Positions 6,828-13,486 of a stretch of 15,065 nt of DNA are shown here, one piece after another. Source of the DNA: an uncultured Bacilli bacterium (GTDB taxonomy: Bacteria; Bacillota_I; Bacilli_A; RF39; UBA660); the NCBI GenBank assembly GCA_947631885.1, contig CANRMZ010000011.1:1-15065 (forward strand), given 5' to 3'. Numbering within the stretch: the first letter of the stretch is position 1; the number at the start of each line of letters is the position of its first letter. The notes under the pieces were generated by a model that saw only the letters and a list, made by a program, of their open reading frames with translations, made no database searches and had not been told where the DNA came from. The translations under genes and the position numbers were made by a program.

Positions 6828-8352
6828 AGATAGAGTTACCCTGCATCCCGTTATTACATTTATTATTTTAGTAGTAGTATCTGTCGTTTTAAGTGGCATT
6901 TTATCTTTATTTAATATTTCGTTTTCGCATCCTATTGTTAACGAAGCAAGAATGGAGTATATATCAGTTACCGAGTCGATTAATTCCTTATTCAGCCTAA
7001 GTGGAATTAAATATATATTCTCACATACTGTTGCTAATTTCGCTAACTTTACGGTATTAGCTCATCTTATTATTGTTTTACTTGGAATAGGTATAATGGA
7101 CTATTCAGGCTTTTTAAAAACTATGATAGGAGTACTTACGAAGAAAGCTAAGAAGAATGTTATAACATTTGTAATTGTCTTTATATGTGTTATATCTTCA
7201 ATCATTGATAATATCCCTTTTATAGCATTTATACCTCTTGCAGCCCTTATATTTAAGTATGGCAAAAGAAATCCTAATATTGGTATTATTGCTTCTTTCG
7301 CTGGGCTTACATGTGGTTATGGGCTATCAATTACATTAACAAGTATAGATTCATCATTATCATCACTTACTAAACTTGCTGCGAGTGTTCTTAATACTGA
7401 CTATACTATTGGGGCATTCTCAATGATATTTATAATGCTTATAGCAATTATGTTAGTAAGTTTATTAATTACTTATATTACCGAAAATATTATTGCCAAA
7501 AGACTTCCTATATATGATTTTGAGGAAACGGAAATTCTTACCGAAAGAAAGCTAACTAAAGCTCAAATAAGAGGCCTTTTACTTGCCGGCTTTGCTAGTT
7601 TAATTTATTTAATAATATTTATCTATAATATTATTCCGGGTCTTCCTTTATCAGGAAATTTCTTAAATAGAAATGCCGAACTTTATATCGATAAGTTATT
7701 TGGCCCTGATTCATTTTTTAGTAATGGTTCTGTTTTCATTATAACTTTACTATTTATCATCTGGGGTTTATTTTATGGTATTGGTGCCAAGACTATCAAA
7801 AATAATAGAGAAGCTGTTACAGCTTTAGGTTATAGCTTAAATGGTATGGGTAAAACAATCATGTATATTTTTGCTGCTTCAACATTTATCAGTATTTTTA
7901 AACAAACTAATATTGGAAATGTTGTCACTGCAGGACTTTCAAATCTTATTTCATCTTCAGGTTTTACAGGCCTTGCCTTAGTCGTTTTGCTATTTGCATG
8001 CAGTGCTATAGCAACAATATTTTTACCCGGTACGGTTAATAAATGGACTATTATGTCTGCCCAAGTTGTTCCAACTTTCTTAAGTGCAGGCTTATCTGGC
8101 AGTTTTGCTCAAGTAATACTTAGATTTGGTGAATGTGCAACTCTTGGACTTACACCAGTGTTTGCTTACTTTATTGTTTATTTAGCTTATCTTGAAAAAT
8201 ATAGTCAAGAAGAAAATACTTTAAGACTTAGTACAGTTATTAAATATCAAGTACCATATTCAATAGCTACAGGTCTAATTTTATTAGTTATTTTAGTTGT
8301 ATGGTATTTAATTGGCTTGCCTCTTGGGGTTGGAGGAGTTATAGCTGTTTAG
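6805..8352 (+). CDS. AbgT-family transporter (divergent)
   Basis: A 515-aa polytopic membrane protein with a basic N-terminus (MKKRKRNKDR) and roughly ten or more hydrophobic segments. It aligns with the AbgT family: HPVITFIIL near residue 14, ANFTVLAHLIIVLLGIGIMDYSG (80-102 region), IPLAALIFKYGKRNP (143-157), IASFAGLTCGYG (162-173) and the C-terminal reentrant signature NKWTIMSAQVVPTFL...LRFGECATLGLTP (412-451). Equivalents of the functionally important Trp (W414), Pro (P423), Arg (R440) and Pro (P451) are present; the family RxGDS is RFGEC here, with E443 in place of Asp. Characterised members import p-aminobenzoyl-glutamate (AbgT) or export sulfonamide-type antimetabolites (MtrF, YdaH); which applies is unknown. 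A strong AAAGGTGAT lies 5 nt before the ATG, inside the DUF951 gene. Confidence 0.85.
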   Translation: MKKRKRNKDRVTLHPVITFIILVVVSVVLSGILSLFNISFSHPIVNEARMEYISVTESINSLFSLSGIKYIFSHTVANFANFTVLAHLIIVLLGIGIMDYSGFLKTMIGVLTKKAKKNVITFVIVFICVISSIIDNIPFIAFIPLAALIFKYGKRNPNIGIIASFAGLTCGYGLSITLTSIDSSLSSLTKLAASVLNTDYTIGAFSMIFIMLIAIMLVSLLITYITENIIAKRLPIYDFEETEILTERKLTKAQIRGLLLAGFASLIYLIIFIYNIIPGLPLSGNFLNRNAELYIDKLFGPDSFFSNGSVFIITLLFIIWGLFYGIGAKTIKNNREAVTALGYSLNGMGKTIMYIFAASTFISIFKQTNIGNVVTAGLSNLISSSGFTGLALVVLLFACSAIATIFLPGTVNKWTIMSAQVVPTFLSAGLSGSFAQVILRFGECATLGLTPVFAYFIVYLAYLEKYSQEENTLRLSTVIKYQVPYSIATGLILLVILVVWYLIGLPLGVGGVIAV

Positions 8353-8367
8353 AAAGGATAGGGGATT

Positions 8368-9468
8368 ATGGCTTTAAAAGCAGGTATCGTGGGACTACCT
8401 AATGTTGGAAAGTCTACACTATTTAATGCAATTACAAAAAAGAATATTATTGCAGCGAATTATCCATTTGCCACCATTGAACCTAATGTTGGTATCGTTG
8501 AGGTTCCTGATGAAAGACTTGATTTTTTAAATGAAATGTATGAGCCAAAGAGCTTAGTGCCTACGGCATATGAATTCATAGATATCGCTGGGCTAGTCGC
8601 AGGTGCTTCACATGGTGAAGGTTTAGGTAATAAATTTTTATCACATATTAGAGAAGTCGATGCTATAGTTGAAGTAGTAAGATGTTTTGATAATGCGGAA
8701 ATAACCCATGTCGCCGGTTCAACTGATCCGCTTCGTGATATTGATATTATTAATATTGAACTTATTTTATCGGATTTAGAAATTATTGAATCTCGTCTTG
8801 GCAGAATTGAAAAGAAAGCTCAAGCTACTAAAGAAAAAGATGCTCTACAAGAAGTAGCCCTACTTAAAAAGCTTCAAGAAGCTTTAATGAATAATATTCC
8901 GGTAAGAAGAGTTGAGCTTACTAAAGAAGAAAACTTAATAATTAAAAACTTTAATTTAATAACGGCTAAAAAGGTTATATATGCTGCTAATGTTGACGAA
9001 GACACTGTAGCGGTTGGCGATAATGAATATACTAAACAAGTTAAAGAATACGCTAGTAATGAAGGCTCTGCTGTTGTCGTTATATGTGCTAAGATGGAAG
9101 AAGATTTATCTTCATTTGATGATGCCGAAAGAAAAGAATATTTAAAAGAAATGGGAGTTACTAATTCTGGTCTTGATAAACTTATATATGCAACATATGA
9201 TTTACTAGGACTATCCACTTTCTTTACTTGTGGAAAAGATGAGGTAAGAGCATGGACTTTTGCCAAAGGAACTAAGGCTCCATCTTGTGCAGGTATAATC
9301 CATTCAGACTTTGAAAGAGGCTTTATTAAGGCAGAAGTTATGAGCTTTGATGATTTAAAGAAATATGGAAGCGAGGCTAAAGTAAGAGAGGCAGGCCGTT
9401 TACGCCTTGAAGGTAAAGACTATGTAATGCAAGATGGCGACATTTGTTACTTTAGATTTAATGTATAA
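8368..9468 (+). CDS. ychF: Redox-regulated ribosome-associated ATPase YchF (Obg-like, OLA1)
   Basis: YchF is a universally conserved TRAFAC P-loop protein that prefers ATP over GTP and binds ribosomes; it is linked to stress responses and translation. The 366-aa length is standard. Motifs: G1 GLPNVGKS (9-16), switch NYPFATIEPN (31-40), G3 DIAGLVAGASHGEGLGNKFL (72-91), a central coiled-coil (about 125-200), the ATP-specifying NVDE (208-211) in place of the GTPase NKxD, and the C-terminal TGS domain (about 280-364) with FFTCGKDEVRAWT, RGFIKAEV and GKDYVMQDGDICYFRFNV. AAAGGA and GGGGAT lie in the 15-nt gap after the transporter gene. It ends TAATG, a 1-nt overlap with the next gene. Confidence 0.98.
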   Translation: MALKAGIVGLPNVGKSTLFNAITKKNIIAANYPFATIEPNVGIVEVPDERLDFLNEMYEPKSLVPTAYEFIDIAGLVAGASHGEGLGNKFLSHIREVDAIVEVVRCFDNAEITHVAGSTDPLRDIDIINIELILSDLEIIESRLGRIEKKAQATKEKDALQEVALLKKLQEALMNNIPVRRVELTKEENLIIKNFNLITAKKVIYAANVDEDTVAVGDNEYTKQVKEYASNEGSAVVVICAKMEEDLSSFDDAERKEYLKEMGVTNSGLDKLIYATYDLLGLSTFFTCGKDEVRAWTFAKGTKAPSCAGIIHSDFERGFIKAEVMSFDDLKKYGSEAKVREAGRLRLEGKDYVMQDGDICYFRFNV

Positions 9469-10589
9469 TGAGTAAAGTAAATATTTATAAATGTGATTCT
9501 TATAACGATGAAGATGCTAAACCTGTTATTGATAAGATAATAGGTTTTTATGATGAACTAAAAAATATAAAACAGGGTACTAAAGTAGTTATTAAGGCTA
9601 ATTTAGTCAGTGCTATGGCTCCTGAGAAAAGTGCTACTACTCATCCCAGTTTACTTAAGCATTTAACTAATTATCTATTAGCAAAAGGATGTAGTGTTGT
9701 AATTGGTGATAGTCCCGGAGGAGTATATACTAAACCATATCTTAATGCGGTGTATAATGCTACGAAGATGAAAGAGACTAATGCTCAGTTAAATGATAAT
9801 TTTGAGACAGTTAAAACTACTTATGAAAATGCAAAATTATTAAAGACATTTGAATATACTGCATATCTTGATAATGCCGATTTATTAATTAATTTTTCTA
9901 AACTTAAAACGCATGGTATGATGGGTATGAGCGCTAGTGTTAAAAATTTATTTGGCACAATCCCTGGAACTTTAAAACCTGAGTATCATTACCGTTTTCC
10001 TAAACATGAAGACTTTGCTAACATGTTAATCGATTTAAATACTTATTTTAAAATGCCGATAAATATTATAGATGCTATCGATGGCATGGAAGGAAATGGC
10101 CCAACCGCGGGAAAAAGCCGCCATATAGGATGCATCTTAACAAGTAGTAATCCTTACGAACTTGATTATGTTGCTAGTAAGATTATTGGCTTAGTACCTG
10201 AAGAAGTGCCAACAATCAAAGAATCAATAACAAGAGAATTATGTCATCCTGATAAAATAGAACTTAATGATGATTTAAATAAATATTTAGTTAAAGATTA
10301 TGTTTTAATAAAAGCCCATCCTTTATTTTTTATGGACGATAAGAAATTTGTAGGAAAAGTTGCTAATAAATTATTTAGTAATAAACCAGTTTGCAAAGAA
10401 AATAAATGCGTTGGCTGTGGAAAATGTGCTAGTGTTTGTCCTATGAAGGCAATAGCTATGGTAAATAAAAAGCCGCATATAGATCGTTCTAAGTGTATTA
10501 AGTGTTATTGCTGTCAAGAGTTTTGCCCTGTAGGAGCTATGCAAGTCAAGTCATCACTAGTTATGAAGGTTTTACATAGACATAAGTAA
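9468..10589 (+). CDS. DUF362 domain protein with C-terminal double [4Fe-4S] ferredoxin
   Basis: A 373-aa protein. Residues about 1-290 match DUF362: VVIKANLVSAM (40-50), GDSPGG (80-85), the NFSKLKTHGMMGMSASVKNLFGTIPG stretch (142-167) and IIDAIDGMEGNGP (200-212). Residues 309-357 carry two ferredoxin motifs, CxxCxxCxxxCP at C314/C317/C320/C324 and at C343/C346/C349/C353, so two [4Fe-4S] clusters are expected. There is no signal peptide; it is probably a cytoplasmic electron-transfer protein whose partner and substrate are unknown. Its ATG overlaps the ychF stop by one base (TAATG) with no clear Shine-Dalgarno of its own, which suggests termination-reinitiation. It is the last gene before a terminator. 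Confidence 0.92.
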   Translation: MSKVNIYKCDSYNDEDAKPVIDKIIGFYDELKNIKQGTKVVIKANLVSAMAPEKSATTHPSLLKHLTNYLLAKGCSVVIGDSPGGVYTKPYLNAVYNATKMKETNAQLNDNFETVKTTYENAKLLKTFEYTAYLDNADLLINFSKLKTHGMMGMSASVKNLFGTIPGTLKPEYHYRFPKHEDFANMLIDLNTYFKMPINIIDAIDGMEGNGPTAGKSRHIGCILTSSNPYELDYVASKIIGLVPEEVPTIKESITRELCHPDKIELNDDLNKYLVKDYVLIKAHPLFFMDDKKFVGKVANKLFSNKPVCKENKCVGCGKCASVCPMKAIAMVNKKPHIDRSKCIKCYCCQEFCPVGAMQVKSSLVMKVLHRHK

Positions 10590-10620
10590 TAAAATGTACC
10601 CAAGTGCATTTTATTTTATT
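10588..10620 (+). terminator. Intrinsic terminator after the DUF362 gene, overlapping its stop codon
   Basis: A 12-bp stem with one G-U pair: AATAAAATGTAC (10588-10599) against GTGCATTTTATT (10604-10615), loop CCAA, then TTATT. The left arm includes two bases of the TAA stop (10587-10589). The T-rich right arm gives the U-tract. Confidence 0.8.
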
Positions 10621-10623
10621 ATA

Positions 10624-10632
10624 TGATAAAAT
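10624..10632 (+). promoter_or_regulatory. Extended -10 promoter for yvcK-whiA
   Basis: TGATAAAAT (TGn plus TAAAAT) lies just after the terminator. No convincing -35 is seen (GTGCAT at 17-nt spacing). Transcription would begin near 10639, leaving only about 10 nt of leader before the ATG at 10650, and excluding the in-frame ATG at 10623, which overlaps the -10 element. Confidence 0.55.
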
Positions 10633-10649
10633 ATGGTTGTGATTTGCAT

Positions 10650-11603
10650 ATGAAAAAGATTGTAATTTTCGGGGGAGGTTCAGGCCTTTCTCAAATTCTA
10701 AAGGGACTCAAATTATTCCCTGTTGATATAACTGCTGTTGTTACTGTTTGTGACAATGGTGCATCTACTGGTAAACTTCGTGAAGAGCTAAATATACCTG
10801 CGGTTGGTGATATAACCAAGGTAATGGTATCAATGTCTAATGCTAGCGAAGATGTTATTAATTTAATGAATTATCGTTTTAAAAATCAAAGTGTTTATAA
10901 CCACTCTATTAAGAATTTACTTTTAACAGCCCTTTTGGATATGCATGGTAATTTTGCAAATAGTTTACCTGTTTTAGAAAATATTCTTGATATTGAAAAT
11001 GGTAAAGTTTTACCGCTTACGGAAGATTCTGTTGATTTAATTGGTATTGCTGAAGATGGTCATGAAATATATGGTGAGAACCAAGTTACTCATTCTTTAA
11101 GCAAAATCAAAGGCTTAAAATATAGCAAACCAATAGATGTTAATCCTAAAGTTTTAAAAGCCGTTAAAGAAGCTGACTTAATAATTATATCTTCAGGTAG
11201 TTTAATAACTAGTATTCTTCCCCATTTAATTAGTGAAGAGGTAGTAAAAGCTATTCAAAATAGTAAAGCTAAAACAATGTATATTTGTAATTTATTTACT
11301 CAACCAGGAGAAACTGATGATTTTAAAGTATCAGATCATATTAAGATACTTGAAAAATATTTAGGTAAAAATTCAATAGATATTGTACTAGCTAATTCTA
11401 AAAAAATGAGTAGTAAACTAGCATTAAAGTACTCTACTAAAGAGCAAAAAGATCCTGTAGAATTAGATGAAGAAGAGCTTGAAAAGATGGGCGTACATGT
11501 TATAGGAGATGTTTTATATAAGATTGAAGATGGCTATTATCGTCATGATTCATTAAAAGTAGGATATCTAGTATTTTCTTACTTAATGGAAGGTAGAAAA
11601 TGA
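10650..11603 (+). CDS. yvcK: Gluconeogenesis/morphology factor YvcK (CofD-like)
   Basis: YvcK proteins bind UDP-sugars and are needed for normal morphology and growth on gluconeogenic carbon sources. I start at the ATG at 10650 (317 aa, MKKIVIFGGGSGLSQILKGL) because the upstream in-frame ATG (10623) lies in the apparent promoter and adds nine residues not seen in the family. The nucleotide-binding N-terminus is GGGSGLS (8-14) followed by TAVVTVCDNGASTGKLREEL; the family usually has DDGGSSGRLR. Other segments are PAVGDITKV (50-58) and YNHSIKNLLLTAL. The Shine-Dalgarno before this ATG is weak (GGTTGTGAT, partial match). The stop overlaps whiA as ATGA. The upstream partner rapZ (yvcJ), usual in Firmicutes, is not here. 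Confidence 0.94.
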   Translation: MKKIVIFGGGSGLSQILKGLKLFPVDITAVVTVCDNGASTGKLREELNIPAVGDITKVMVSMSNASEDVINLMNYRFKNQSVYNHSIKNLLLTALLDMHGNFANSLPVLENILDIENGKVLPLTEDSVDLIGIAEDGHEIYGENQVTHSLSKIKGLKYSKPIDVNPKVLKAVKEADLIIISSGSLITSILPHLISEEVVKAIQNSKAKTMYICNLFTQPGETDDFKVSDHIKILEKYLGKNSIDIVLANSKKMSSKLALKYSTKEQKDPVELDEEELEKMGVHVIGDVLYKIEDGYYRHDSLKVGYLVFSYLMEGRK

Positions 11604-12511
11604 CCTATACAACATCACTTAAAGAAGAAATATCTAAAAGTGATTTCAGCTTAATGGAGGCTAGATATGAACTTGAAGCCTTTATTAAATGTAGTGGTAA
11701 AATAAAATCGGATATAAAACTAACCCTTGAAAATGCTTCGGTAGCTCGTAAAATATATAAAGAAATTAAAATGGTTTATGATATTAACCCTACGATAACA
11801 ATTCGTTTGCAAAAACGTTTTAGAGTAAAACAAATATATATCCTAACCATTAAAGATAAAGTAGAATTTATAAAAGATGATTTAAATCTTTCCAGAATGA
11901 CAAGAGTACCTTCCGTAACGGAAGAAAAAATAGCCTTTTTACAAGGTGCTTTTTTGGCATGTGGTAATGTATCAAACCCTCAGACAAGTGGATATCATCT
12001 AGAATTTATTTGTAATAATACAGCGATGGCTAAAACAATTCAAAAACTCTTAAATGACTTTGACTTAAATGCTAAAATTGTCGAAAGAGGCTATAAATAC
12101 ATTGTATATTTAAAATCTAGTGATAATATTAGCGATTTATTGAGAATGTTTAAGGCTACGTCATCTCTTTTCTTTTTTGAGGATATAAGAATATATAGAG
12201 ATCATAAAAACATGGTTAATAGACTTAATAACTGTGAGATATCTAATCAAACTCGTAGTATTGAAACAGGTATGAAACAACTTGAGGAAATTAAGTTCTT
12301 AAGAGAGCATGATCTTGTTGATATTTTAGATGATAAGACTAAAATAGTCTTGGAGGTAAGAGAAAAATATCCTGAATCTTCTTTAGCAGAACTCGCTGAA
12401 ATTATAACTTTGGAGTATAATTATAAGATAGGTAAATCAGGAGTTAATCATCACTTTATAAAAATAAGTAATTTAGTAAAGAGGTATAAAGAAAATAATG
12501 AACATAAATAA
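11600..12511 (+). CDS. whiA: DNA-binding protein WhiA
   Basis: WhiA has a degenerate LAGLIDADG homing-endonuclease fold fused to a C-terminal helix-turn-helix; it is a sporulation regulator in Streptomyces and affects division and chromosome segregation in Bacillus. This 303-aa copy has the N-terminal SLKEEIS segment, the degenerate LAGLIDADG block FLQGAFLACGNVSNPQTSGYHLEF (about residues 113-136), with no catalytic acid pattern evident, and the HTH region YPESSLAELAEIITLEYNYKIGKSGVNHHFIKI (about 260-292). It overlaps yvcK by 4 nt (ATGA) and its 3' end overlaps the next gene by 14 nt. The pair yvcK-whiA is conserved across Firmicutes, where crh or other genes usually follow. Confidence 0.95.
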   Translation: MTYTTSLKEEISKSDFSLMEARYELEAFIKCSGKIKSDIKLTLENASVARKIYKEIKMVYDINPTITIRLQKRFRVKQIYILTIKDKVEFIKDDLNLSRMTRVPSVTEEKIAFLQGAFLACGNVSNPQTSGYHLEFICNNTAMAKTIQKLLNDFDLNAKIVERGYKYIVYLKSSDNISDLLRMFKATSSLFFFEDIRIYRDHKNMVNRLNNCEISNQTRSIETGMKQLEEIKFLREHDLVDILDDKTKIVLEVREKYPESSLAELAEIITLEYNYKIGKSGVNHHFIKISNLVKRYKENNEHK

Positions 12512-12947
12512 AAGCATTAATACAACAATTATAACTGATAATAATGTAAAAGTTCTTGATTATTTCAAAGGCGAAAATATTGTTACAAATCCCCTTAATT
12601 TAAAACTCGTGGATTCTGATTTTGTTGTGCTTAACGATGTTCTTAGATATTTAAAAGATAGTGACGTGCAAATATTCCTAAAAAAATTAGAAGACAAAAA
12701 TATTCATTTTGTTAATATAACTTCCAAAATCGAGGAAGCTTTATATGCCCAAAGACTTATTGTTTATACCGATGATAAAGTGCAAATCGAAGGACCTGTT
12801 ATAAGCGTTTTAAAAGAAGAGCGAATATTAAAAAAATTAGGTTTTGGCTTGCCTTTTATCTATGACTTATCTCTTCAGTTAAATTACTATGGTCTTATTG
12901 ACTCCATCTATTTAGATGAAAAAGCGTTGGTGGATAAATTATGGTAG
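12498..12947 (+). CDS. Degenerate EcfA1-like protein lacking the ATP-binding half
   Basis: A 149-aa protein that resembles the C-terminal part of EcfA1, an ATPase of energy-coupling-factor (vitamin) transporters. The best matches are EALYAQRLIVY (80-90; family EAAxADRIIVM), IEGPVISVLKE (97-107; EGPPEEIFK), LGFGLPFIYDLSLQL (114-128; LGLDLPFSFQLSQLL) and the end LDEKALVDKLW (139-149; LTQEGLVKELW). Where Walker B and D-loop should be (LDEATSMLD) it has LNDVLRYLK (45-53), and the H-loop ITHD is ITSK (74-77). There is no Walker A, Q-loop or LSGGQ; only about 40 residues precede the Walker B position. It cannot hydrolyse ATP in the usual way. The frame is intact and overlaps whiA by 14 nt and the next gene by 7 nt. 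The assignment is by my own alignment from memory of B. subtilis EcfA1. Confidence 0.72.
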   Translation: MNINKSINTTIITDNNVKVLDYFKGENIVTNPLNLKLVDSDFVVLNDVLRYLKDSDVQIFLKKLEDKNIHFVNITSKIEEALYAQRLIVYTDDKVQIEGPVISVLKEERILKKLGFGLPFIYDLSLQLNYYGLIDSIYLDEKALVDKLW

Positions 12948-13486
12948 AAGATATTTTAAAATTAGATTTTGATATTATAGGAGTTATTACACCAAGGATT
13001 AATCTGCCCTCATATCCTAAAGACTTAAGCAAAGTTATAACCTATAAGCCTGAAGATAGTATGAAAATCGCAGGCCTTGATATCAAAGATTTAGACAATT
13101 TATCAACAAAAGAATTTAGCAAATTACAGTTAGCATCTTCTCTAGGAAATGAAGTAATAGTTTTATATGACTTCTCTAAAGGCTTAAATAGAAAAGATTT
13201 AAACTATTTTAAGATTATCTTTAAACGTATCGTAAAACATAATAGAAAGATTATATTAGTATCAAGAGATTTAGACTTCTTAGCTATGATGTGTGATCAT
13301 TTTGCTATATATACTAATAGAATTATTTATGCCACGGATAATATATTTGACGATCATTTATATGACTATGTTGATATGCCTAAAATAGTTAAATTTATTA
13401 AGTACGCTAATAGTAAAGGTGCTAATTTAAATGAAACAACAGATATTAATGAATTAATGAAAGATATATATCGGAGGCTTCAATGA
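12941..13486 (+). CDS. Degenerate EcfA2-like protein lacking Walker A
   Basis: A 181-aa protein resembling the C-terminal two-thirds of EcfA2. Matches in order: IAGLDIKDLDNLSTKEFSKL (43-62; family VGLxEELLxxSPFELSGGQxRR), EVIVLYDFSKGLNRKD (71-86; VLVLDEPTAGLDPRG), RKIILVSRDLDFLAMMCDHFAIY (102-124; TTILVTHDMDxxAxYADxxIVM) and DMPKIVKFIKYA (145-156; DLPETVKFxxxL), then TDINELMKDIY near the end. The signature LSGGQ is LSTKE (54-58), the Walker B acid and catalytic Glu are replaced (LYDF), and the H-loop His is R109. The Walker A and Q-loop region is missing. GGTGGAT at 12929-12935 precedes the ATG by 5 nt, and the gene overlaps truA by 4 nt (ATGA). The reading frame is undamaged, so the product may be made and may serve a non-ATPase role. 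Confidence 0.72.
   Translation: MVEDILKLDFDIIGVITPRINLPSYPKDLSKVITYKPEDSMKIAGLDIKDLDNLSTKEFSKLQLASSLGNEVIVLYDFSKGLNRKDLNYFKIIFKRIVKHNRKIILVSRDLDFLAMMCDHFAIYTNRIIYATDNIFDDHLYDYVDMPKIVKFIKYANSKGANLNETTDINELMKDIYRRLQ

Noticed and set aside
8874..9266. Reverse-strand open frame of 130 codons
   Set aside because: It lies wholly within ychF, has no family resemblance, and is explained by codon composition on the opposite strand; the other minus-strand frames over ribosomal genes are the same.
10623..10649. Longer YvcK start at 10623
   Set aside because: This ATG overlaps the -10 element, and the extra nine residues are not part of the family; MKKIVIFGGGSG at 10650 is the typical N-terminus.
12498..13486. 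The two Ecf-like genes as frameshifted fragments of one normal ABC ATPase gene
   Set aside because: The second frame restarts before the signature helix, and each has its own distinct EcfA1 or EcfA2 C-terminal tail; upstream sequence is occupied by intact whiA, leaving no room for a hidden Walker A region.
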